From positions 1-8,027 of the forward strand of contig SKFV01000118.1 in NCBI GenBank assembly GCA_007117785.1: a stretch of DNA of 8,027 nucleotides, in the 5' to 3' direction. The first letter of the stretch is position 1. Every line of letters begins with the position of its first letter. Below are positions 1-5,102 of this stretch, in pieces. The translations under genes and the position numbers were made by a program. This DNA is from Pseudomonas sp. (GTDB taxonomy: Bacteria > Pseudomonadota > Gammaproteobacteria > Pseudomonadales > Pseudomonadaceae). The notes under the pieces were generated by a model. The model made no database searches. It was not told the origin of the DNA and was given only the letters and a program-made list of their open reading frames with translations.

Positions 1-434
1 GTGTCATGGTCTAATAAAATACCGTTTAAAAATACTTGTACCTTAGGTAGATCCGGGCTTTCAGCTAAGTCATACTGAAGCGTATTTCCGTTAGAGTCGG
101 CGCCACTAAATACTGTTTGATTAGCAGAAACATTATATTCGTAATGACTGAACGTAGAAGATAAACCACCACCGGCCGAAGAAAGAGCTGAGTCAAAATC
201 AGCTAAAACACCGGATAAAAAAGATGAAGTCGAATTGTCAAGGGAAGTAGTATCAATAGCTAAATTGTTTTCGGTAACTTCTTTAACAGTAACAATGGAT
301 TCGGTGCCATCATTTTTCTTAAAGTATAGGTTACCATCATTAGTATTGATGGCTATTTCACCTAGATCTAGGGATCCAGTTGTGGGTATCTTACCGGGAA
401 CGGCAGAGCGTTTGAGCTTAATTAATTGCGACAT
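1..434 (-). CDS. Phage tail fibre / virion structural protein, N-terminal part (3' end beyond window)
   Basis: The frame is open for 144 codons from an ATG at 432-434 to the window edge, and I translated it by hand without meeting a stop. The first 40 residues (MSQLIKLKRSAVPGKIPTTG, then a segment with LGEIAIN, DGNLYFKK and NDGTESIV) form the attachment-type module that opens many fibre and structural proteins of T4-like marine phages: a Lys/Arg start, PTT, LGEIAINT and a short beta pair. Residues near 130-144 (KVQVFLNGILLDHD) match the V-LNG-LL element of fibre beta modules. A TAGGAA Shine-Dalgarno (443-448) sits 8 bases before the ATG, and a late promoter lies 40 bases upstream. The likely role is a tail-fibre or baseplate-attached adhesin. 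Fibre versus other virion part cannot be settled without the C-terminus. Confidence 0.82.
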   Translation of the reverse strand, partial: MSQLIKLKRSAVPGKIPTTGSLDLGEIAINTNDGNLYFKKNDGTESIVTVKEVTENNLAIDTTSLDNSTSSFLSGVLADFDSALSSAGGGLSSTFSHYEYNVSANQTVFSGADSNGNTLQYDLAESPDLPKVQVFLNGILLDHD

Positions 435-436
435 AC

Positions 437-446
437 GGAATATTCC
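437..446 (-). repeat. Palindrome GGAATATTCC overlapping the Shine-Dalgarno
   Basis: This perfect 10-base palindrome lies 2 bases before the ATG at 434 and overlaps the TAGGAA ribosome-binding sequence at 443-448. Pairing would have to be between molecules or leave a very tight loop, so a protein or dimer effect is speculative. Confidence 0.45.
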
Positions 447-473
447 TACTAATTTCGCTATATAGCGTTAGTA
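447..473 (-). repeat. Nested inverted repeat between late promoter and fibre gene start
   Basis: The arms TACTAA (447-452) and TTAGTA (468-473) are exact reverse complements. They enclose a perfect 12-base palindrome CGCTATATAGCG (456-467), with three unpaired bases (453-455) on one side. Read-through RNA from the upstream gene could fold the full hairpin. RNA started at the late promoter would lose part of the outer arm and keep the inner palindrome. The function is unknown; a translation or processing element is possible. Confidence 0.6.
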
Positions 474-1082
474 TTATTTATATAGTTTAGTTGTGCCGTC
501 GTGAGAAACTAAATATCCTTCAAATTTCACATCTGGGTATGAAGGCTTTAAAGAGTTAAATGCTTCTAAATTACTGACCGCATCATCGAAAAATCTAATT
601 CGAGAATACTCACCTGAATTTAAATATTTTTGAATCAAAACTTTCTTGTTTTCTGCTGAAGGGCCGGAACCTAAGTTACCCGCGCGCTCAACATATACCT
701 TATCGATATCTAACCCGTATTTACGGAAGGTATCTAGGAATTTTTTCTTATCATCGAAGTCAGCTCGAGCAGTCATAATGATCACTCGCGAGCCTCTCTT
801 TGAAGCATTACGTAAAATAGCTTTTGCCTTGGCAATCATCTTACGAATTGGCTTTGATGTTTGATTGAATAACCTGGCGTTCTTAAATTCACCAAAATCA
901 AACTCTTCACCAGGCTTTAGCTTATATGTATTAAATTGTTGGTTGTCAAGCTCACGAACAACTTGGCCATCTTTCATTACTTTAATCTTTGCAAACGTCT
1001 GGAAAAGGGTCTCATCAATATCAAATATCGTGAGCCCCTTTCCTTCAGTTTGTTCATTCATGTAATCCTTAAAGGATAACAT
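474..1082 (-). CDS. HAD-superfamily phosphatase with T4-like capsid-targeting N-terminus
   Basis: The protein has 202 residues. All HAD motifs are visible: motif I FDIDETLF with nucleophile D21 and acid D23; motif II IIMTARAD with T104; motif III Lys at K146 or K147 in SAENKK; motif IV RFFDDAVSNLEAF with D166/D167. Residues about 30-95 would be the cap insert. The fold predicts a Mg-dependent phosphohydrolase; the substrate is unknown (nucleotide, nucleic-acid end or protein). The first ten residues, MLSFKDYMNE, match the T4 internal-protein targeting sequence MKTYQEFIAE in type at most positions and share the terminal Glu after which gp21 protease cuts, so packaging into the head is possible. 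The start overlaps the upstream stop (TAATG), with GGTGG as Shine-Dalgarno. A second ATG at codon 8, preceded by AAGGA with only 4 bases spacing, is a weaker alternative start. Confidence 0.88.
   Translation of the reverse strand: MLSFKDYMNEQTEGKGLTIFDIDETLFQTFAKIKVMKDGQVVRELDNQQFNTYKLKPGEEFDFGEFKNARLFNQTSKPIRKMIAKAKAILRNASKRGSRVIIMTARADFDDKKKFLDTFRKYGLDIDKVYVERAGNLGSGPSAENKKVLIQKYLNSGEYSRIRFFDDAVSNLEAFNSLKPSYPDVKFEGYLVSHDGTTKLYK
475..482 (-). promoter_or_regulatory. T4-type late promoter box TATAAATA
   Basis: The minus strand reads TATAAATA exactly, the box recognised in T4 by the gp55-gp33 late sigma system. It is embedded in the last codons of the HAD gene (CTA TAT AAA TAA) and lies 40 bases before the ATG of the fibre gene at 434. 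Transcription would start near 469, giving a leader of about 35 bases. The exact match and its position support function. Confidence 0.75.
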
Positions 1083-1097
1083 TAATAAGTGCCACCA
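1080..1097 (-). repeat. Direct repeat copy 1: GGTY-stop/start junction
   Basis: This matches 2519-2536 at 17 of 18 bases, the innermost 14 being identical. It encodes GGTY at the end of the fibre gene, the stop, the Shine-Dalgarno (GGTGG) and the overlapping ATG of the HAD gene. Confidence 0.75.
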
Positions 1098-2521
1098 TCG
1101 ATGATATTAGATGCAACCGGTACACCAGAAGCATTAAATTGAATCACATCACCTTGAGCACCAGTCACAAAGGTAAACGCATCACCTGCAGCATTTGCAA
1201 TAACAACCGAATTACCGGTGAGTGAAGTTAAACCAGTACCACCATTAGTAACACTTAAAGCATTAGTAAGAGCAAGACTATCGGCAGCAAGATCTCCATC
1301 AACAACCACATCACCAGTAGTAGAGCTAAGAACCAAATCACCAGACGTAGTAGTGATAGTATTGTCGGTAGTAATGCCAACAGTAATATTGCCAATATCA
1401 GCGCCACGAGCATACACATCTCCAAATTCAGCATCACCCCATGGAGCAGAGAAGTTATCAGTTGCTGTTACTTCATGGTCTTTAAATACAAATCTTTGGG
1501 TTTGAATATCAAAACCGAAGAAGCCTTCAGCAACAATGCTACCATCGCCCCACTTGAATCGAATACCACGATCTAAGCCATCAGACTGAGCACTTGTGGT
1601 ATCTTTTGCTAACTCAATTACTGGATCGCTAATTGTAACTTCGGTTGAATTAACCTGAGTGGTTGATCCCTGAACAACTAGGTTACCACCAACGGTTAAG
1701 TTGTTTGTTACAGTGACATCATCAGGTAAACCAATGGTAACCGTGTTATCAGTAACAGCAACTGTGGTTTCGTTAGTAGTACCAAGGAATGATAGTGTAT
1801 CGGTTAATAGTGATACTGTATCAGTATTTGTTCCATCAGAAATAGTCAGATCGGTTGCAACATTTACTGAACCGGCTGCAGTTAAGCGACCTTGTGCATC
1901 AACAGTGAAAGTTGGAATTTGAGTTGTCGAACCATAATTGCCTGGAGTAACCGTAGTATTGTCTAGCGCAACAGTTAATGTTTGGCCATTTGCAGTAGTA
2001 GTTAATGCAGTACCGCCAGCAATCGATAAAGATTGTGTCGCAAGATTAATATTACCTGTACCAGAATCACCACCAAAATCAAGATCAATCGCAGCTTCGG
2101 TTGACTCAATATATGATTTTACAGCTAAAGCTGTTGGTAATTGCGTATTATCAGCGCCAGCTAATGTTTGTGAAGTTGTGATCGAAGTTACAGCTTGACC
2201 TACACCACCAGAAGCACCTAACTGTAATGATCCAATTGCGAGATCGGATAAATGCTTATTGTCATCAACGATAAGGGCTGATGAAGCTGTTGTAATGCCA
2301 TGCGTATGATCTAGTAAACCGGTAAAATACTTACCGCCGATAATATCAATATTAGATGCGATACCGTTAGTTTCAGTACCGGTACCAATGTATAATCGAT
2401 CACCGTTGTTTGATTGTGTTCCAGGCACATAAGAATATGCTAACTCGCCTGTTTTTAAATTGCTCGGCGCGGTTGTTGTAACGCCAGTTGTTAAAATCTT
2501 AATGCGCGTTAAAGCAGCCAT
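1082..2521 (-). CDS. Modular phage tail fibre / virion structural protein
   Basis: The protein has 479 residues, rich in Thr, Gly, Asn and Val, with no signal peptide or membrane segment. In order: residues 1-65 form an attachment-type module (LKTGELAYSY, DRLYIGTGTETNG) like the start of the fibre gene at 434; 121-140 hold the fibre motif with LPTALAVKSYIES; 146-215 are a beta module ending in IPTFTVDAQGRLTAAG; 272-345 hold NLTVGGNLVVQGSTTQVNS, SDPVIELA and FKWGDG, a unit also present in the large fibre protein; 426-479 contain NGGTG, GDVIQFNASG and the terminal IIDGGTY. These are hallmark modules of T4-like marine phage fibres. The start overlaps the previous stop (TAATG), with GGAGG 9 bases upstream. 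The role is probably receptor contact or a fibre segment. I cannot assign it to a T4 gene number. Confidence 0.85.
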   Translation of the reverse strand: MAALTRIKILTTGVTTTAPSNLKTGELAYSYVPGTQSNNGDRLYIGTGTETNGIASNIDIIGGKYFTGLLDHTHGITTASSALIVDDNKHLSDLAIGSLQLGASGGVGQAVTSITTSQTLAGADNTQLPTALAVKSYIESTEAAIDLDFGGDSGTGNINLATQSLSIAGGTALTTTANGQTLTVALDNTTVTPGNYGSTTQIPTFTVDAQGRLTAAGSVNVATDLTISDGTNTDTVSLLTDTLSFLGTTNETTVAVTDNTVTIGLPDDVTVTNNLTVGGNLVVQGSTTQVNSTEVTISDPVIELAKDTTSAQSDGLDRGIRFKWGDGSIVAEGFFGFDIQTQRFVFKDHEVTATDNFSAPWGDAEFGDVYARGADIGNITVGITTDNTITTTSGDLVLSSTTGDVVVDGDLAADSLALTNALSVTNGGTGLTSLTGNSVVIANAAGDAFTFVTGAQGDVIQFNASGVPVASNIIDGGTY

Positions 2522-2536
2522 TAATAAGTGCCTCCA
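2519..2536 (-). repeat. Direct repeat copy 2: GGTY-stop/start junction
   Basis: This partner of 1080-1097 encodes the GGTY end of the 71-aa protein, with GGA GGC serving as Shine-Dalgarno for the fibre gene, then the TAATG overlap. The two copies bracket the 1082-2521 gene exactly. Confidence 0.75.
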
Positions 2537-2736
2537 ATAATATTCAGATTTTCATTCTGAATTTGTGTTGTTACTTCGTATTTTCCAGTTGTTCCATTAA
2601 AAATCATCATTACACCATCGCTTTGGGCTGTAGTATCAACGTCTAATAAATCACCCAAACGGATACTGCCGCCCACCTTTACAGTCTTAGCGGTAATTTC
2701 TTTCTGCTGTTTAACTTTTGCTTTTATGTTGCTCAA
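2521..2736 (-). CDS. Small virion-associated protein of the fibre operon (TTG start)
   Basis: The protein has 71 residues. The N-terminus is basic (SNIKAKVKQQKEITAKTVKVGG), followed by IRLGDLLDVDTTAQSDGVMMIFN and GTTGKYEVTTQIQNENLNIIGGTY. The LxDVD...SDG-M-x-YN-x-TGK-E element is a recurrent short module of marine T4-like structural genes, where it precedes fibre repeats. The start codon is TTG: the triplet at 2734-2736 reads TTG on the minus strand, there is no ATG in frame nearby, and an AGGAG lies 7 bases upstream. TTG overlaps the TGA of the upstream gene (TTGA). It shares its IGGTY end with the 1082-2521 protein. The precise role is unknown; it may be a small connector or a detached N-terminal piece of a fibre protein. 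Confidence 0.75.
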   Translation of the reverse strand: MSNIKAKVKQQKEITAKTVKVGGSIRLGDLLDVDTTAQSDGVMMIFNGTTGKYEVTTQIQNENLNIIGGTY

Positions 2737-3065
2737 CGGGTAACTCCTGGTGTAACTTCTACCTGACCTTCTAATACCCGAGTGATTTCTCCACCGGGTG
2801 ATGTAATTTCTACATCATACACGTACCTACCTGCGCGCATGCCATCGGTTTGTTGATCTGTCAATGATATTTCTATAGTACCGTCAGCCACATTAGTTAT
2901 CGAAGCCTGAAAGTCGATTGAATTCAAAGAATAATAGGATCTGCGGATCTGACCAGCAACGCTATACCCACTAAGGTTTATTGAGTTACCGTCTGAATCA
3001 GTTACATCAATTTTAGCGGTAAAGGTTGACCCTTGATCAACAGTTAAGTTAGAAATAATTGCCAT
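2733..3065 (-). CDS. BppU-like / Ig-like baseplate or fibre-associated protein
   Basis: The protein has 110 residues: ISNLTVDQGSTFTAKIDVTD, LSGYSVAGQIRRSYYS, DGTIEISLTDQQTDGMRAGRYVYDVEI and VLEGQVEVTPGVTR. The order of a beta pair, GY-V-GQIR, IEISLT-QT, AGRY-YDV and EG-V-VTPGVTR matches the small Ig-like fold related to the N-terminal domain of baseplate upper proteins (BppU), common in T4-like marine phages as a stand-alone protein of this length. The start is ATG with TAGGA (3077-3081) upstream; a TAA lies directly before the ATG in the same frame, so no N-terminal extension is possible. It is the first gene after the late promoter at 3143. The C-terminal codons supply the Shine-Dalgarno for the next gene. 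A structural role is likely; the exact location in the particle is inferred. Confidence 0.8.
   Translation of the reverse strand: MAIISNLTVDQGSTFTAKIDVTDSDGNSINLSGYSVAGQIRRSYYSLNSIDFQASITNVADGTIEISLTDQQTDGMRAGRYVYDVEITSPGGEITRVLEGQVEVTPGVTR
2744..2748 (-). promoter_or_regulatory. Shine-Dalgarno AGGAG deciding the TTG start
   Basis: The minus strand reads AGGAG, then 7 bases, then TTG at 2736. The sequence sits in codons for the TPGV part of the upstream protein's C-terminus. Good spacing and the lack of any nearby ATG make TTG the start. Confidence 0.7.
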
Positions 3066-3081
3066 TTAATCCATTTTCCTA

Positions 3082-3110
3082 TTTACATTGCTCCGATTGC
3101 ATGGTATAAT
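3082..3110 (+). promoter_or_regulatory. Near-consensus sigma70-type promoter on the opposite strand
   Basis: The plus strand reads TTTACA (3082-3087), a 17-base spacer, then TATAAT (3105-3110), with TGG directly before the -10 (extended -10). It faces away from the late genes, so a transcript from about 3117 would be antisense to the DUF6065-like gene. There is no credible reading frame downstream: the ATG at 3115 meets a stop after six codons. It could be chance in AT-rich DNA. Confidence 0.4.
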
Positions 3111-3142
3111 AAACATGTTGTTGCGGCGGAGGTAGATACTAC

Positions 3143-3150
3143 TATTTATA
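3143..3150 (-). promoter_or_regulatory. T4-type late promoter box TATAAATA
   Basis: An exact TATAAATA lies on the minus strand in the 97-bp non-coding gap, 78 bases before the ATG at 3065. Transcription would begin near 3136, leaving a leader of about 70 bases. It would restart late transcription of the structural genes 2733-434 downstream of the oxygenase/DUF6065 pair. Confidence 0.8.
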
Positions 3151-3162
3151 GTTATTATAGTT

Positions 3163-3915
3163 TTAAAATCCAGTTAACTTAGGATGCTTTTTAACTGCAG
3201 TCTGATGATCTGCAAACTTTTGTTCAAAAGCATCTAAACCCTTAGCATACAACCTACCATTTCTATTGGGCATGTTTATATCGATATTTTCTCTTCTAAA
3301 CTGAAACTCAGCTTTTATTGCATCTTCTTCAGCTATTTCCTGTTCGGTAAATATATTACGTCCATTAACTACATTAAAACTATCAGCAAAATACCTTGGA
3401 ATTGGCAATACACATCCAATCAAATCGCCTTTTTTAACATGCACTTTATGATTAGGCCTGGTAAGTTTAATGTTAAACGTAAAATCTCGCCGCAAATTAT
3501 CAGTTTCTATAACTCCGGTCATGTGTTGTATACCATCAATCCATGTATTAGGTGGATTAATAGTCATTAAATTAACACCTGGTGGCGTTCTAAAATGAAA
3601 TCTATTTTGTACCGTAAATGTTCCCATGCCAAAATGTGATGTTATAGTTTGTGGTTGATATGGTTCTAATTTATTTATTTCAATTTTTACGCCGTCTTTG
3701 TTTTCAGAACCGTCCCACTCAGCAGTAAAATCATACATGCTTCTTATACCAAACCCATACTGGTTGCCTATCACTAAAGGCAAACAAAAGTATGCATGTT
3801 GTACAAACCAATCGCGCCTTTTATTGCCAGCCATAGGATGTATAATGTCTGGAATATATTGATCAAAATTTGTATGATCTGATATTACTGCAATAATATT
3901 TTCAGGTACAATCAT
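3163..3915 (-). CDS. DUF6065-like protein of unknown function
   Basis: The protein has 250 residues, soluble, with no signal peptide. It has the layout I associate with DUF6065: YGFGIRSMYDFTAEWDGSE at 53-71, SHFGMGTFTVQNRFHFRTPPGVNL from about 93 to 116, GVIETDNLRRDFTFNIKLTRP near 134-153, and VKKGDLIGCVLPIPR near 160-174. Such proteins are single beta-rich domains, often beside 2OG oxygenases; no activity is known to me. The start ATG overlaps the stop of the oxygenase gene (ATGA), so the two are translationally coupled and probably work together. Base composition is AT-rich like the oxygenase and unlike the fibre genes. A late promoter follows it. The family call comes from memory of motifs, not a search. 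Confidence 0.7.
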   Translation of the reverse strand: MIVPENIIAVISDHTNFDQYIPDIIHPMAGNKRRDWFVQHAYFCLPLVIGNQYGFGIRSMYDFTAEWDGSENKDGVKIEINKLEPYQPQTITSHFGMGTFTVQNRFHFRTPPGVNLMTINPPNTWIDGIQHMTGVIETDNLRRDFTFNIKLTRPNHKVHVKKGDLIGCVLPIPRYFADSFNVVNGRNIFTEQEIAEEDAIKAEFQFRRENIDINMPNRNGRLYAKGLDAFEQKFADHQTAVKKHPKLTGF

Positions 3916-4442
3916 AATATGCTTCTTGTTTTATCATCAGTCCAAAATGTAGCAAAGTTGTATCTAATTCCATTTTTAGTTTCTTTCACGCCGTGTAACC
4001 ATTCTAAAGTTCCTGGAAAAAATACTAATGTTCCTGGTTTAGGCTTTAACTCTATATCTTTATTTGGAAAATATATGCTACCGCCATCAAAATCATTATT
4101 CAAATATAAAATACAGCCAAACTTTCTCCAATACATTTCATGCTTCGAACCATCTGGGTTTTCGCCATCAGCATGTGGTTGCATTTCATACCCAGCTTCC
4201 CACCGCACTATATTACAGCAATCTGGATATATTTCATTGTAACTAGAATTATTTATAATGACTTTTTGTATTCGTATTAAAAGACTTTGTGTTAATGTTG
4301 CTATTTCTTTATCTTTTAAGTTATCGTATATTCTATTTTTCCAAAAATTATTTGGATTAAATTCACCCCATTTAACCGATTGCGCCTTTAGTAATAACTT
4401 TGCTACCTCATTCGAAGTAGCAAAGTTTTCTATAATCACCAT
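3912..4442 (-). CDS. 2OG-Fe(II) oxygenase, prolyl-4-hydroxylase-like
   Basis: The protein has 176 residues, the usual size of a minimal viral double-stranded beta-helix oxygenase. Iron ligands are visible: H90 and D92 in MQPHADGE, and H150 in WLHGVKE. R160 in IRYNFATFW is the expected 2-oxoglutarate-binding Arg, ten residues after the distal His. The strand FGCILYLNNDFDGGSIYFP and KPGTLVFFPG are typical of the P4H-like class. The family hydroxylates protein prolines or other substrates using O2, Fe(II) and 2-oxoglutarate. The start overlaps the stop of the polyproline gene (TAATG); GGAG lies 13 bases upstream, a rather long spacing. The gene is strikingly AT-rich (two sampled 60-base blocks are 23% and 25% GC). 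Phage enzymes of this class are common but mostly of unknown substrate; the neighbouring polyproline tail is an obvious candidate. Confidence 0.88.
   Translation of the reverse strand: MVIIENFATSNEVAKLLLKAQSVKWGEFNPNNFWKNRIYDNLKDKEIATLTQSLLIRIQKVIINNSSYNEIYPDCCNIVRWEAGYEMQPHADGENPDGSKHEMYWRKFGCILYLNNDFDGGSIYFPNKDIELKPKPGTLVFFPGTLEWLHGVKETKNGIRYNFATFWTDDKTRSIL
4250..4257 (-). promoter_or_regulatory. Internal TATAAATA inside the oxygenase gene
   Basis: This is an exact late-box match on the minus strand, within codons for IINN (residues 62-65). If active it would transcribe DUF6065 and downstream genes. The segment is very AT-rich and codons explain the match, so chance is likely. Confidence 0.25.
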
Positions 4443-5101
4443 TATTGTATAATTTCTCCATCACCAGGTGGGGGTGGTGGGAACGGCGGTGGCGGCGCCG
4501 GTGGTGGAGTCGGTGGCGGCGGTGGCGGTGGCGGCGGCGCCGTAGGTGTAGTTGGTGCCGGTGCACCCGGAGGCGGTGGTAAACTAAGAACCGGCGGCCA
4601 TATTTGTGTTGTGCCTCTATACACTCTAGCTACGTCCGAAGTGCCCCTTTTAATGCCACCTGTTACAGCTTGAGATCCAGAAAGCGAAGCTGTTACACCG
4701 GTAAATTCACTGCTATATTGTAACGTGCCACCTAAGGTTGAATCTGCTGCTGATGTTACAGTAGCGCTTGCTGAAAAGGAATTAAAATTAGCCGAATAAA
4801 TTGCTTGGTTGTTTGGTTGGAATTCAACTTCAGTAACCGCACCGGTAATATTTCCGTTAATTAAAATAGAACCATTAACTACTAGTCTTACATTAATTGT
4901 TACTGTCGACCCTACACTCCACCCTGTTGCTGGTATTACTCCGGTAACACCAAACCCACCGCTTGAAGAAATGGTTGCAGTAAAGTTAGATCCACTTGAA
5001 AGTATAGCATTAGTATTACTAGAACCTTGGGACGAACGGGAAGCACTTATTGTACCACCCCTTCTTGCTATACCACTTGTGCCCCTTAAAATATTAATCA
5101 T
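4442..5101 (-). CDS. Small virion-type protein with polyproline C-terminal tail
   Basis: The protein has 219 residues in three parts. Residues 1-40 begin INILRGTSGIARRGG and are Ser-rich. Residues 40-165 are a beta-rich, Ser/Thr/Gly domain ending in IKRGTSDVARVYRGTTQIW; RGTSGIAR near the start and RGTSDVAR near 152-159 look like copies of one motif, and VYRGTTQIW is a form I associate with small T4-like phage structural proteins. Residues 169-212 contain 30 prolines in 44, with one run of nine, then GDGEIIQ. The tail would form a stiff polyproline-II rod and its translation should need EF-P. The gene starts one base after the stop of the large fibre gene and overlaps the oxygenase gene at its end, so all three are coupled. 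The role is presumed tail or fibre decoration; I recognise no named family. Confidence 0.75.
   Translation of the reverse strand: MINILRGTSGIARRGGTISASRSSQGSSNTNAILSSGSNFTATISSSGGFGVTGVIPATGWSVGSTVTINVRLVVNGSILINGNITGAVTEVEFQPNNQAIYSANFNSFSASATVTSAADSTLGGTLQYSSEFTGVTASLSGSQAVTGGIKRGTSDVARVYRGTTQIWPPVLSLPPPPGAPAPTTPTAPPPPPPPPPTPPPAPPPPFPPPPPGDGEIIQ
4466..4597 (-). repeat. Proline-codon-rich low-complexity tract
   Basis: CCN codons repeat over 132 bases (GGN triplets on the plus strand), encoding residues 169-212 of the polyproline protein. Proline codons are mixed rather than uniform. The segment is GC-rich against an AT-rich neighbour, and triplet slippage would change tail length without breaking frame. 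Confidence 0.8.
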
Positions 5102-5102
5102 A

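Noticed and set aside
1218..2198. Several plus-strand frames of 73-95 codons opposite the 479-aa fibre gene
   Set aside because: Shadows of a Thr/Val-rich coding strand; no ribosome-binding sites and no recognisable protein.
3066..3116. A 16-codon minus-strand leader reading frame ending directly before the ATG at 3065 (TAAATG)
   Set aside because: No Shine-Dalgarno precedes its ATG at 3116 and the peptide has no recognisable features. It is useful only in showing that the 3065 gene cannot extend upstream.
3066..3162. tRNA or terminator in the 97-bp gap
   Set aside because: No cloverleaf arms, CCA end or GC-rich stem followed by a T-run could be found on either strand; the gap is explained by promoters and a leader.
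4466..4597. GGN-rich plus-strand tract as a possible collagen-like gene or structural DNA element
   Set aside because: The minus-strand frame gives a clean polyproline tail continuous with a folded domain and overlapping the next gene; the GGN reading has no supporting start or frame.
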